Shown here one piece after another: positions 1 to 8,171 of a stretch of DNA of 64,000 nucleotides. The position numbers and the translations under genes are program-made. Source of the stretch: Dehalococcoidia bacterium (GTDB lineage: Bacteria > Chloroflexota > Dehalococcoidia > GIF9 > AB-539-J10); contig JAUVZB010000002.1 in NCBI GenBank assembly GCA_030602785.1, forward strand, positions 1-64,000, given 5' to 3'. Each line of letters begins with the position of its first letter. Position 1 is the stretch's first letter. A model generated the notes under the pieces. It did not search any database. It was not told where the DNA came from and worked only from the letters and a program-made list of their open reading frames with translations.

Positions 1-66
1 CACATCATCTTCGGAGTGCTCAAGAACGGAAGCCCATTCGACCCTGCCATAGCTATAGCAGCTTGA
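1..66 (+). CDS. C-terminal 21 residues of a truncated protein, possibly an IS110-type transposase
   Basis: An open frame enters from the left edge and stops with TGA at 64-66, giving 21 residues ending in FGVLKNGSPFDPAIAIAA. The hydrophobic stretch followed by LKNG-PFDP resembles the extreme C-terminus of IS110/IS116/IS902 transposases, which often end in a similar 'HIL..IYHxLK..xPY' pattern. That resemblance is from memory and the fragment is very short. It could equally be the end of an unrelated protein. A hairpin repeat lies about 50 bases downstream, as often seen near mobile sequences. Confidence 0.3.
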   Translation, partial: HIIFGVLKNGSPFDPAIAIAA

Positions 67-118
67 CATGCAAGACGGTATCTACAGGGGACCACCACGG
101 TACCACCCTTCCATCGGC

Positions 119-140
119 GGGCGGACACAGAGGTCCGCCC
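119..140. repeat. Palindromic hairpin repeat (GGGCGGAC/GTCCGCCC)
   Basis: A perfect 8-bp inverted repeat GGGCGGAC - 6-nt loop - GTCCGCCC, followed by CCTAC. The shape and flanking CCTAC resemble the dispersed 'GTAGGGGCG...' palindromes that I recall as abundant between genes in many Chloroflexota and related genomes. Only one copy is visible in this window. It lies between the left-edge fragment and the end of the phosphate permease gene. Confidence 0.45.
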
Positions 141-271
141 CTACACCAGGGGACTCGACCGTGAATGGTGATAACGAGTGGCGTGTCAACGGCGCGACAT
201 GATCAGGCTGCTCCCTTCGTACCAATGCCGAGGGGGCTATTTCTCCGACAGTCTCCTAGATCACACTCCGG

Positions 272-300
272 CTGAGCCGTGCGGTCCCCGTGCGGCTCAG
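272..300 (-). terminator. Candidate hairpin terminator of the phosphate operon
   Basis: An 8-bp stem CTGAGCCG / CGGCTCAG with a 13-nt loop lies 11 bases beyond the stop codon of the PiT gene, which is transcribed towards it. There is no clear U-tract on the minus strand, so intrinsic termination is only probable. The other hairpins found downstream of genes in this window also lack a U-tract. Confidence 0.4.
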
Positions 301-310
301 TCGGCAGTCA

Positions 311-1303
311 CTATCCAACCGACCTCAACAACATACCAAAGCCCCACCCCAGAAGGGCACAGCTGGGAAACGTCAGTACCCACGTCAGCACGATACTCCG
401 GGCAATCCCCCACCGCACTGCAGACAGGCGCTGCGTTGCTCCAACGCCCATTATCGCCGAGCTCATGCAATGAGTCGTGCTCACGGGAATGCCCAGATGA
501 GACGCCACCTCGATAATCGTAGCAGCCGACGCCTCGGCGGCGAAGCCGCCTGAAGGTCTGAGTGTGGTCATCCTTAGACCCACCGTGCGAATAACCCGCC
601 AACCTCCAACCAGCGTGCCGAAGCTTATCGCCGCGGCTGACACGAAGATGGCCCACACGGGTATGTCGAACTCGGTGCTGCCGCTGTATGCCATCAGCCC
701 CATGGCAATGAGTCCGATGGGCATCTGCCCATCGTTCTTTCCGTGGCTGTAGGCGAGGAGCGCAGCGGACACCACTTCCAGCTTGCTGAAGATGATTCTC
801 ACAACCGCAGGCTTCCAGCGGCGAAAGACCCAGATTATCGCCAGCATGACAAGGAAACCACCCACAAGTCCCAGGAGGGGTGCGATGCCGACCGCGGAGA
901 AGACCCGTCCCAACACCGGCCATTGCACGATAGACGCACCGCGTTGCGCAAGTGCGGCCCCGACAAGGCCTGAAACGAGCCCGTGCGTAAGGCTAATCGG
1001 CATACCTTTCAGAGTGGCCACCACCGCCCACACGATGATGGCGGACACTCCGGCAAGGATGATGCCCATCGTCAGTGCCTCCGGAACCACGATGCCCTTG
1101 CCAATCGTCCTGGCCACCGCAGTGCCAGTCGCGGCGCCTGCAAACTCGCAGCACGCCGCCATAATGAGTGCAGCACGGGGGGAGAGATTTCGGGTCCCTA
1201 TCACTGTCGCAATAGAGTTCGCCGCATCATTGGCGCCATTGGCAACCGCGAACCCGATGGCTGCAGCCACCACGATGACCAACAGGAGCAAAGGCTCAGG
1301 CAT
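311..1303 (-). CDS. PiT-family inorganic phosphate permease
   Basis: 330 residues, almost entirely hydrophobic, with the two inverted PiT signatures: GANDAANS at about residues 23-30 and SHGKNDGQMPIG in the middle, plus a C-terminal GIPVSTTHCMSSAIMGVG segment typical of PF01384. These proteins import Pi as a metal-phosphate complex using the proton or sodium gradient across the cytoplasmic membrane. The start codon overlaps the end of the DUF47 gene by 8 nt, so the two are probably translationally coupled. That pair is the usual low-affinity Pit system. Length is at the short end for bacterial PiT proteins, but both repeats are present. Substrate could in principle be sulfate, which some PiT relatives carry. 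Confidence 0.9.
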   Translation of the reverse strand: MPEPLLLLVIVVAAAIGFAVANGANDAANSIATVIGTRNLSPRAALIMAACCEFAGAATGTAVARTIGKGIVVPEALTMGIILAGVSAIIVWAVVATLKGMPISLTHGLVSGLVGAALAQRGASIVQWPVLGRVFSAVGIAPLLGLVGGFLVMLAIIWVFRRWKPAVVRIIFSKLEVVSAALLAYSHGKNDGQMPIGLIAMGLMAYSGSTEFDIPVWAIFVSAAAISFGTLVGGWRVIRTVGLRMTTLRPSGGFAAEASAATIIEVASHLGIPVSTTHCMSSAIMGVGATQRLSAVRWGIARSIVLTWVLTFPSCALLGWGFGMLLRSVG

Positions 1304-1928
1304 GTTTCAGCACGATGCCCTCAAGAATGTTCGCCACATCCTCACCCATGTCCGTTGCGTTCTCCAGATGCTGATAAAGCTCTCTCCATTTGATGACATC
1401 CACCGCGTTTGTGCATGTCCCGAAGAGTTCCGCCTGCGCGGCATGATGCACATCGTCAGCGTCATTCTCCAGACTATTCACCTCCACGCACATCCTCAGG
1501 ACATTCGCATACTGCTTGCGGTTGCGGAGGCAAGGCATGGCTTCGTGCAGTTTGACCGCAATGGCCAGGACGATGCGCGCCAGGTCCTTCGCCCGAGGTG
1601 TCGGCTCATCCATCCGATAGAGGACGAGGGTCCGCGCGGCCGCCTCTACGAAATCCATGACGTTGTCGAAGACATGAGCGAGTTCCGCGATATCCTCCCT
1701 GTCGATAGGCGTCACGAATGTACTGTGCAGGCGCTTCATAATCTCATGCGTTATGACATCTCCGCGCTCTTCGTATGCTTTGAATTCCCTGGCCTTCAAC
1801 TCTCTGTCGGGGGCCCCCTTCTCAAAGAACTCCACAAGGGCCCCGGCAGCCTCCAGGAGGTTGCGCGTGTCCTCCTCGAACAGGTCATAGAAGCGCGTGT
1901 CCTTTGGCGTCAATACGAATCTGGCCAC
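1296..1928 (-). CDS. DUF47/PhoU-like accessory protein of phosphate transport
   Basis: 210 residues beginning VARFVLTPKDTRFYDLFEED, the typical opening of DUF47 (PF01865) proteins, which are helical PhoU relatives found next to PiT permeases and thought to modulate them. I chose the GTG start at 1928 because GGAGG lies 9 nt upstream and the alignment to the family begins here; upstream in-frame codons run into the neighbouring AMMECR1 gene. Acidic, helix-rich composition with conserved segments EERGDVITHEIMKRLHSTFVTPIDREDI and DNVMDFVEAAARTL. It overlaps the PiT start by 8 nt. Confidence 0.88.
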   Translation of the reverse strand: MARFVLTPKDTRFYDLFEEDTRNLLEAAGALVEFFEKGAPDRELKAREFKAYEERGDVITHEIMKRLHSTFVTPIDREDIAELAHVFDNVMDFVEAAARTLVLYRMDEPTPRAKDLARIVLAIAVKLHEAMPCLRNRKQYANVLRMCVEVNSLENDADDVHHAAQAELFGTCTNAVDVIKWRELYQHLENATDMGEDVANILEGIVLKHA

Positions 1929-1974
1929 TTGCCTTTCCTCCGTTCCATGATTGGTCTTCCCTCGCTCCAGCCGG

Positions 1975-2493
1975 TCACCTGTAGCGCCTGACTTCGAATC
2001 GGTGCAGTTGCACGGGCTCATCCGGGGATATGCCTGCCTTCATCCGGCATATCTCTATCTGCCGCCCGACGGTATCAACCCCATCGAGGTCCGGCAGCAG
2101 AAGTCCCTTTCGCCACCCGCTCTCCACAATAACTCCGTACCTACGGGCATCCAGCTCGCTCTCGTCCCGGACTGGCTCAGGATGCGTCAGGATATCAATA
2201 CTATAGTCCAGCGAATCCAGTTCCGCGGGTGCAACGGGATGGAACCGGGGGTCCCTGGTGGCGGAGCTGATGGCATTCGCGACGATTTCCTCTGCCACAG
2301 TGGCCCTGGTCGGCTCGAATGTGCCGATACATCCACGCAGTTGACCGTGCTTGTGAATCGAGACAAAGACCCCCGCTCGCTTCTTCATTTCGGCGGTGGC
2401 TGCCTCCGAATCCACTATTTCGCCCTCTCGCACGAACCGCTCCACAGCATCCCTGGCGAGCTTCACTACCGGGTGCGATCCCTCTGTCATCAT
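1975..2493 (-). CDS. amrA: AMMECR1-domain protein (AmmeMemoRadiSam system protein A)
   Basis: 172 residues with the AMMECR1 (PF01871) hallmark LRGCIGTFEP, followed by SATRDPRFHPVAPAELDSLDYSIDIL and a C-terminal region that fits the family. The biochemical role is unknown. In many bacteria and archaea this gene is clustered with Memo and a radical SAM gene (the AmmeMemoRadiSam group). Here the radical SAM partner lies immediately upstream on the same strand, while Memo is absent from this window. I prefer the ATG at 2493, which has GGAGG 8-9 nt upstream; a GTG 12 codons earlier has no good ribosome site. Confidence 0.85.
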   Translation of the reverse strand: MMTEGSHPVVKLARDAVERFVREGEIVDSEAATAEMKKRAGVFVSIHKHGQLRGCIGTFEPTRATVAEEIVANAISSATRDPRFHPVAPAELDSLDYSIDILTHPEPVRDESELDARRYGVIVESGWRKGLLLPDLDGVDTVGRQIEICRMKAGISPDEPVQLHRFEVRRYR

Positions 2494-2557
2494 GCTCTCT
2501 GCCTCCACGGTCGCACTACTACTATCCACAATGCCATCTCAGGCAGACACTCACCCA

Positions 2558-3577
2558 CTACCCTGCCCGGGGCCGAAAGTTCAGATCCGCTCCACAATAG
2601 GCACATGTTGAGCCGTTCAACCCGACCGTTTCAGTACTGTACCCCACCCGGCGTACGTTCAGTCGGCCGCAGGAGTAACACATCGTGTCCTCCGCTCCAT
2701 GTCCCGGCACATTGCCGGCATACACGAATTTCAGCCCCGCCGCTCGGCCCAGAGCAAGCGCGTGCTCGATGGTCGAAAGAGGCGTGGGCGGCAGGTCCTG
2801 AAGCTGATGCATCGGAAAGAAACGTGTCACATGCCACGGCGTCAGTTCGCCCAACTCCTGGCAGATCCACCGCGCAATCCCCTCCAACTGCGCCTCATCG
2901 TCGTTCAGAGATGGTATTACGTTCGTCACTACCTCTACGTGCATGTCCCAGTGCCTGCGTGCGCGAACTGCCACATCCAGAATGCCTCGCCAGTCACGTA
3001 CACGCGCCAGACGCGAATAGAGGGCATCGCTGAAACCCTTGATGTCCACCCTCCACACATCCAGCCAGGGCCCAATCATGTCGAGTGCTTCGGCAGTTAG
3101 AAAACCGTTTGTCACATACACGGTGTAGAGGCCATTCTCCCGCGCGAGCCTCGCGGAGTCCAGAGTGTACTCAAACCAGACTGCGGGCTCATTATAGGTC
3201 CACGCTACTCCGGAACATCCGTGTTCCACGGCGAGACGAACCTGTTCCTCCGGCGCGAGATATCGTGATTGCGCCGGCAAGTCCGTGCATGCTATCTCCC
3301 AATTCTGGCAGTGAAGGCAGTGGAAGTTGCAACCCCACCCACCAACAGAGAAGACCTTGCTTCCCGGGTGGAAGTGAAAGAGGGGCTTCTTCTCGATCGG
3401 ATCCGCGGCAACCGATGACACATCACCGTAGTTCAGCGTGTAGAGCACTCCGTCACGGTTGACACGAACCCGGCAGACACCGGCTCTGCCAGGGTTGATC
3501 GTGCATCTCCACTGACACACGTGGCAGCGGACCCGCCCGCCGGACAACTGCTCATAGAGCAGAGCTTCCCGCTCCAT
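2558..3577 (-). CDS. amrS: AmmeMemoRadiSam-type radical SAM enzyme
   Basis: About 339 residues. The radical SAM cluster motif CNFHCLHC (CxxxCxxC) binds the 4Fe-4S cluster, and an N-terminal CHVCQWRC pair plus a C-terminal CYSCGR...CAYCGADL pair give two extra cysteine clusters, which is the layout of the AmrS subfamily (relatives of pyruvate formate-lyase activating enzyme). Conserved WTYNEPAVWFEY and VTNGF segments support this. The substrate is not known. The start at 3577 lies only 9 nt downstream of a TATAAT box, so the message may have almost no leader; an upstream in-frame ATG at 3613 would precede that box. It leads the minus-strand run into AMMECR1, DUF47 and PiT. Confidence 0.87.
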   Translation of the reverse strand: MEREALLYEQLSGGRVRCHVCQWRCTINPGRAGVCRVRVNRDGVLYTLNYGDVSSVAADPIEKKPLFHFHPGSKVFSVGGWGCNFHCLHCQNWEIACTDLPAQSRYLAPEEQVRLAVEHGCSGVAWTYNEPAVWFEYTLDSARLARENGLYTVYVTNGFLTAEALDMIGPWLDVWRVDIKGFSDALYSRLARVRDWRGILDVAVRARRHWDMHVEVVTNVIPSLNDDEAQLEGIARWICQELGELTPWHVTRFFPMHQLQDLPPTPLSTIEHALALGRAAGLKFVYAGNVPGHGAEDTMCYSCGRLNVRRVGYSTETVGLNGSTCAYCGADLNFRPRAG

Positions 3578-3586
3578 CTCGCTGTC

Positions 3587-3613
3587 ATTATACACTGCTC
3601 CCCCCCATTCCAA
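3587..3613 (-). promoter_or_regulatory. Promoter of the radical SAM/AMMECR1 genes
   Basis: Minus-strand TATAAT at 3592-3587 with TTGGAA at 3613-3608, spacing 15 bp, somewhat short. Transcription would begin at or next to the ATG at 3577. It is divergent from the coaE -10 box about 80 bp away. Confidence 0.5.
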
Positions 3614-3671
3614 TGGTCAATTATTGGAACTCGCGCCGGCAGAACACGCTGCCTTTTTGCGCGCCACATCC

Positions 3672-3677
3672 TATAAT
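3672..3677 (+). promoter_or_regulatory. -10 box of coaE, leaderless arrangement
   Basis: A perfect TATAAT ends 7 nt before the coaE ATG at 3685, so the predicted transcript starts at about the start codon. No ribosome-binding site is present and no convincing -35 box is seen. Confidence 0.55.
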
Positions 3678-3684
3678 GCTCCTG

Positions 3685-4299
3685 ATGCGGGTAATTGGAA
3701 TCACGGGCAATATCGGGAGCGGCAAGAGCACAGTGTGTCACATGCTCGAACAGCGGGGCTGTCCCGTAATCGACGCGGATATGCAGGCGCACGAGACATA
3801 TCGCCGGAAGACGACCGTCTGGCGCGGAATCCTCAGCGCCTTCGGCCCGGAAGTCCTGGGCCCGGACGGAGAGGTCGACCGGAACGCACTGGGCAGAAGG
3901 GTATTCGGCGATGCCGCCGCTCGGGAGCGGCTCAACGCCCTCGTGCACCCTGCAACGAAGCGTCGGGTACAACGATTACTTGCCGGATTCCGCACGCAGG
4001 GCTACGACTGGACCGCCGTGGAGGCGACACTCCTCATCGAGGCCGGCTGGCAAAGGATGGTCGACACTATCTGGCTCGTGGCCTCGCCGGAGGCCCTTGT
4101 GCTCGACCGGCTGAGGCGCGACCGCCACCAGACCGGGTCCGAAAGCAAAGCGCGAATCGCGGCACAGATGTCCGCCGTCGAAAAGATGGAATATGCGGAC
4201 GACATCATCTACAACGACGGCAGCTTCGAGGAACTCGAGGCCCGCGTGGAGCAGCTCTGGCAGGGCCTCTCGACTACACGCGAACCGCCCCACGGCTAG
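3685..4299 (+). CDS. coaE: Dephospho-CoA kinase
   Basis: 204 residues beginning MRVIGITGNIGSGKSTV; GNIGSGKST is the Walker A loop of CoaE, followed by the DAD-like PVIDADMQAHE segment and the GRRVFGDAAARERLNALVHPATKRR region typical of the family. It phosphorylates the 3'-OH of dephospho-CoA in the last step of CoA synthesis. The ATG at 3685 is chosen because family alignment begins here and a TATAAT box lies just upstream; earlier in-frame codons would lie within or before the promoter. Its TAG stop shares the palindrome CTAG with the stop of the convergent substrate-binding protein gene, so the two genes overlap tail to tail by 2-3 bases. Confidence 0.93.
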   Translation: MRVIGITGNIGSGKSTVCHMLEQRGCPVIDADMQAHETYRRKTTVWRGILSAFGPEVLGPDGEVDRNALGRRVFGDAAARERLNALVHPATKRRVQRLLAGFRTQGYDWTAVEATLLIEAGWQRMVDTIWLVASPEALVLDRLRRDRHQTGSESKARIAAQMSAVEKMEYADDIIYNDGSFEELEARVEQLWQGLSTTREPPHG

Positions 4300-5930
4300 G
4301 GCCGATCAACACTGACAGCGGAAAGGTCGGGTATTCCGAGAGGCCCGGGCCGATAGCCTGAAACGTACGGCTTCACGAGCACATGGTTGGCGCCGTACAT
4401 CAGCGGAAGACATGGGGCATCATCGATGACCATCCGCTCGGCCTGCTGGTACATCTCAAGGCGCGCCTCTTCGTCGCGCTCCGCGGCAGCACGGTCGAGC
4501 AACTCATCGAGTTCAGGATTCGAGTATCCCCCAACGTTGTTCGCCTCGCCCGTGCGGAACAACACGCCCAGAAAATTGTGAGGATCCGGATAGTCCGCAA
4601 TCCACCCTAGCGAGTACAACCCATCACGTTCATCCCGCAGGCGGTAGAGAAAGGCATCGGGCTCAAGCTGCCGCACCGACACTTCCACCCCAAGGTTCTC
4701 CCTCCAATCGAGCAGTGCCGCCGCGACGTACTCGGGGAACTGGTTCGCATAGCCCGACACGGTGATAGTGACGGGAGGCAACTGGTCCGCCGAGCCATAG
4801 GAGGACATCCCCAGCAACTCGAGAGCCAGAGCCGGATCATGTTCAAACGCCTTCAGCGATATGTCATGGCCGGGCAGCCCGGCAGGGAGGTATCCACTGG
4901 CAACCTGGACGCTATCCTTGAACAGCACGCGTACGATTCGCTCTCTGTCGACGGCGTGGCAGAACGCGCGGCGAACGTAGACGTCGTCAAACGGTGGCTT
5001 CGTCACATCAAAGCCGATGTAGAACAGGCTCAACTCCGGAGCCGACGCGAACTCCTTGTGCACCGGATTCGCAGGATCGGTTACCTGGTCCATGTAGGCG
5101 GCCGACACAGAGACCACGTCTATCTCCCCCTGCTCATAGAGCGCCAGGGGGAGTCCGGACAGCAGATGGAAGTGGACGCTCTCCAGCTTCGCTAGCTCCC
5201 CGTAGTAGTCCGGATTGCGCAGCAGGACAATGAGGCTTCCCTGTTCCCAGCGCCACAGCTTGAACGGGCCTGTTCCGTTTGGCTCCTTCCACCATTGGGA
5301 GCCCCGCGATACCGCTTCTTCGTCAACGGCGAAAGCCGTCGGATACGTCAGTTTGTCGATGAAATACGCCCTGGGCTTGTCGATGTCCACCCTCAACGTG
5401 TAGTCATCTACCACAGTCACCCCGGTGATTTCCGTAGCGCGACCCTCGATTACGTCGCGGGCGCCCAGGATATCCCCGAGGTATGTCCCCGCCGTCCGGG
5501 AGCCGGTTGACGGGTCGCAGGCCCTCTCCCACGAGTACTTGAAGTCAGCCGCGGTGAGAGCCCGACCAGAGTGAAACCGCACGTTCTCCCTCAGGCTGAA
5601 CACGTAGCTCGTGCCATCCTCGGACACGGTCCATGAGTCCGCTATGTCCGGCTCTATCTCAAGGTCGGCATTCAGCTTCACGAGGCCGCTGTAGAGGTTC
5701 ATCACGTAGGAGTGAGAACTCATCTCGCCTGATATGGCAGGGTCAAGGGTGATTGGCCCCGTGTCCCACAGATGGAGGACAGACACGTCCCCGGCCAGAT
5801 TGTCGGCAGGCTGACGCGAGGTGAGCAACGGCAGCACGGCCATAAGGCAGAGCACTACCACCGCGACAGTAGTCACGAAGCAGAAGATGGAGACTAACGC
5901 CGAGGTCGAGAACCTCCGAACGTCAGGCAC
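4296..5930 (-). CDS. Membrane-anchored peptide/solute-binding protein (SBP_bac_5, OppA/DppA type)
   Basis: 544 residues. A basic N-terminus (VPDVRRFSTS) is followed by one hydrophobic segment at about residues 10-36, a signal anchor or uncleaved signal, then the SBP_bac_5 fold: LHLWDTGPITLDPAISGEMSSH, LVKLNADLEIEPDIADSW and SYVFSLRENVRFHSGRALTAADFKYSWERACDP are the standard family blocks. Such proteins deliver oligopeptides or other solutes to ABC importers, but no permease or ATPase gene is next to it. The GTG start at 5930 has GGAGG 9 nt upstream and overlaps the end of the upstream protease-like gene by 8 nt, suggesting coupling. Confidence 0.88.
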   Translation of the reverse strand: MPDVRRFSTSALVSIFCFVTTVAVVVLCLMAVLPLLTSRQPADNLAGDVSVLHLWDTGPITLDPAISGEMSSHSYVMNLYSGLVKLNADLEIEPDIADSWTVSEDGTSYVFSLRENVRFHSGRALTAADFKYSWERACDPSTGSRTAGTYLGDILGARDVIEGRATEITGVTVVDDYTLRVDIDKPRAYFIDKLTYPTAFAVDEEAVSRGSQWWKEPNGTGPFKLWRWEQGSLIVLLRNPDYYGELAKLESVHFHLLSGLPLALYEQGEIDVVSVSAAYMDQVTDPANPVHKEFASAPELSLFYIGFDVTKPPFDDVYVRRAFCHAVDRERIVRVLFKDSVQVASGYLPAGLPGHDISLKAFEHDPALALELLGMSSYGSADQLPPVTITVSGYANQFPEYVAAALLDWRENLGVEVSVRQLEPDAFLYRLRDERDGLYSLGWIADYPDPHNFLGVLFRTGEANNVGGYSNPELDELLDRAAAERDEEARLEMYQQAERMVIDDAPCLPLMYGANHVLVKPYVSGYRPGPLGIPDLSAVSVDRP

Positions 5931-7026
5931 GTGCGAGTTCCTCCATGACAGAGGCTCGCCATGCCGCCTCCACACCATCTATGTCGAGTCCGAAGCTCAT
6001 CATGAGCGCGTCATCCACCGTCTCTCCATCTTTCACGGACATCAGGAGGTCGTGCATGGCAGTGCTTCCGTATTCCTCAAGCAGGTACTGTACGACGCTG
6101 TGACTCTCCGCGTAGGAGAGATACGCCTTCGCAGTATCCGAGGAGAACGGTCCGCTCAGCGTCCGCAGCGACAGCAGAGCATCCTGCCCGGCCGCCGCGT
6201 AGAGAAGCGACTCGAACGATTCCGAGGCTTCTCCTTCGTTATGCATCGCGAGACCCTCATCAAGCCAGGTCGGGAGCCGTCCGAACGGGCTGAACACAGC
6301 CGCGTGCACGACAAGGTGCGTGAGCTCGTGCCGAAGCGCCCGAATGCCCCAGTCCATATCTCCCGGACCGATGCCGATGGCAATAATCCCGTACTCGGTG
6401 AAGGCCACACCCCCCGTCCATTCCTGGGGATACACCATAGCCTGTCTCAAATCGGTCGACGACGCATAGATGTAGATGTCGATGTGCCTGTCAACCCTCG
6501 TTCCCACGTCGACTGCAAGCGTCTCGATTGCCGATTCACATACATCGAGCAGCTCGCCGGCGAAGGCCTCGTCCCCCGAGTACCAGAGGATGGTGACGTC
6601 CGGCGATTCCAGTGCGCGCCACTCGAACCTGTCATCATCGAAGCTCACGAGTTTCGGCAATGTCTCAATCACAGCGCCACTCGAATCGCGTAGCTTCCAC
6701 CAATAGGTGACATCGGCGCCCGGCGGCAGGCTTGCTCTGCGCATGTCCCAGGTCCAGCTCGTGCTGACCCTGGTCGAAGCCTCAAACGGCGGCCATGCCT
6801 CGCTTATGACCTCTGCGTAGTTCATCTTGTCGACCTGATACAGGAGCCGGATGTCAGCAATGCTGCTTGCGCTCTCGGCCTCTACCGAGAAAACCAGGCT
6901 CAGCGGGAACTGCGCCTCAACAGTGCTGCTCAGAACCTCTAACGAGTCTGGGGCCGACGCTGCTGGGGCGAGCGGAGCCAGGAGACCGACTAATGCCAGG
7001 AGAACCGCAGGAAGAAGCCTCCTCAT
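5923..7026 (-). CDS. Secreted zinc-metalloprotease-like protein (peptidase MA-like)
   Basis: 367 residues with a cleavable-looking signal peptide (MRRLLPAVLLALVGLLAPLAPAASA) and a C-terminal gluzincin-type motif: HELTH at residues 233-237 followed by WLDEGLAMHNEG, which supplies the downstream glutamate of an HExxH...E site. This is the pattern of the peptidase_MA_2 (PF13485) group. The N-terminal half is a beta-rich region of no clear family. ATGA overlap with the prfB stop and an 8-nt overlap with the solute-binding gene place it in the prfB transcription unit. A role in extracellular protein turnover feeding the peptide-binding protein is my inference. Confidence 0.8.
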   Translation of the reverse strand: MRRLLPAVLLALVGLLAPLAPAASAPDSLEVLSSTVEAQFPLSLVFSVEAESASSIADIRLLYQVDKMNYAEVISEAWPPFEASTRVSTSWTWDMRRASLPPGADVTYWWKLRDSSGAVIETLPKLVSFDDDRFEWRALESPDVTILWYSGDEAFAGELLDVCESAIETLAVDVGTRVDRHIDIYIYASSTDLRQAMVYPQEWTGGVAFTEYGIIAIGIGPGDMDWGIRALRHELTHLVVHAAVFSPFGRLPTWLDEGLAMHNEGEASESFESLLYAAAGQDALLSLRTLSGPFSSDTAKAYLSYAESHSVVQYLLEEYGSTAMHDLLMSVKDGETVDDALMMSFGLDIDGVEAAWRASVMEELARA

Positions 7027-8127
7027 TGCGACTCACCTACCTTCGATCGCAGATAGGCCGCTGTGAAGCCGTCCAGCGCACCGTCCAACACTGCCTCAGC
7101 CCCCGACGACTCGAATCCAGTCCTGTGGTCTTTCACAAGCTTGTAGGGATGCAGCACGTAGCTTCTTATCTGGTTGCCCCATCCCGCATCCACGCGCTCT
7201 CCCTTCAGCCTGGCTCGCTCTCGCTCCTTCTTCAACCGCTCCTCCTCAAGCAACCGGGCATAGATGATCTTGAGCGCGGCGTCCTTGTTCTGATGTTGCG
7301 AGCGCTGGCTCTGGCACGCAGCCGTGATTCCAGTCGGGAGATGCGTGATACGCACCGCGCTGCTCGTCTTTTGCATATGCTGACCACCGGGGCCGCTTGC
7401 CTTGAACGTCTCAACCTTCAGTTCGTCCGGCGAAATGTCTATGTCCACTTGCTCGTCGGCCTCGGGCAGGACTTCAACCAGTGCGAACGAAGTGTGGCGG
7501 GCATGGTCGGCGTCGAACGGCGACAGGCGAACAAGCCGATGTACGCCATGTTCCCCTTTCAGATAGCCATAGGCGTGGTCGCCACGCACGCTGAGATACG
7601 CACTCTTGATGCCGGTCTCCTCGCCCTCGGATACTTCGAGCACTTCCGCATCGTAGTGATGCCTCTCTGCCCACCGAATATACATCCGCAGCAGCATGCT
7701 CGCCCAGTCCTGGGACTCAGTCCCGCCTGCTCCGGCGTGAAGCGCACACAGAGCATTGCGGTCATCGAGCTCGCCGGATAGTAGGAGACGCGTCTCCATC
7801 TGCTCGAAATCGGCCCACAGTCGTTGCGCCTCCCCCGCCACGTCTTCCTCGATGGAATCGTCGCTCTCGGCCATGGAGAGTTTCACCATCGCGAGCAGCT
7901 CGCCTGCCTCCTTCTCCATGCCCCTCCACGCAGCAACGAGCCCCTTCTTTCCATCAAGGGCACGCATGAGGGCCTTCCCTTTTCTCTGGTCCTTCCACAG
8001 GTCAGGGTCGGAGGCTTTCTGCTCCAGTTCTTCTATCTGTTTTTCTTCGTCGGCGACGTCAAAGTCGCACCATGACATCGGACAGTCGGCGAAGAAGGGC
8101 CTCAAGGCTATCACGCAATTCGAACAT
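7023..8127 (-). CDS. prfB: Peptide chain release factor 2, made by programmed +1 frameshift
   Basis: The gene starts at ATG 8127 (GAGAGGAG upstream) with 22 codons, MFELRDSLEALLRRLSDVMV-RL, that end at an in-frame TGA (8061-8059) inside the sequence CTT TGA C. A +1 shift at CTT leads into the long frame continuing DVADEEKQIEELEQKASDPDLW and gives a protein of about 367 residues, the normal length for RF2. The tripeptide anticodon-like SPF (RLSPFDADHARHTS) and the GPGGQHMQK catalytic motif are both intact. RF2 terminates at UGA and UAA; scarcity of RF2 increases the shift, so the site autoregulates. The downstream protease-like gene overlaps by ATGA. Confidence 0.95.
8059..8064 (-). promoter_or_regulatory. 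Programmed +1 ribosomal frameshift site of prfB
   Basis: On the minus strand the sequence is CTT TGA C (CTT at 8064-8062, TGA at 8061-8059), the canonical RF2 recoding heptamer. The E. coli version has an internal AGGGGG Shine-Dalgarno three bases upstream; here the preceding codons are ATG GTG CGA, so that stimulator is weak or absent. Confidence 0.92.
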
Positions 8128-8171
8128 AAGGGCTCCTCTCAATAAAGCAAATGCCAACCGCGACACCACTA

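Noticed and set aside
783..1991. Plus-strand open frame of about 400 codons opposite the PiT and DUF47 genes
   Set aside because: It lies antisense to two well-supported genes, has no recognisable product or ribosome site, and is a by-product of GC-rich codon use.
1951..3033. Plus-strand open frame of 360 codons opposite AMMECR1 and the radical SAM gene
   Set aside because: Antisense to conserved genes; low-complexity Arg/Pro/Ser/His composition without family features.
7023..8127. prfB as a pseudogene or sequencing error because of the in-frame TGA
   Set aside because: The TGA is in the exact CTT TGA C recoding context at the codon position expected for RF2, and the downstream frame is intact.
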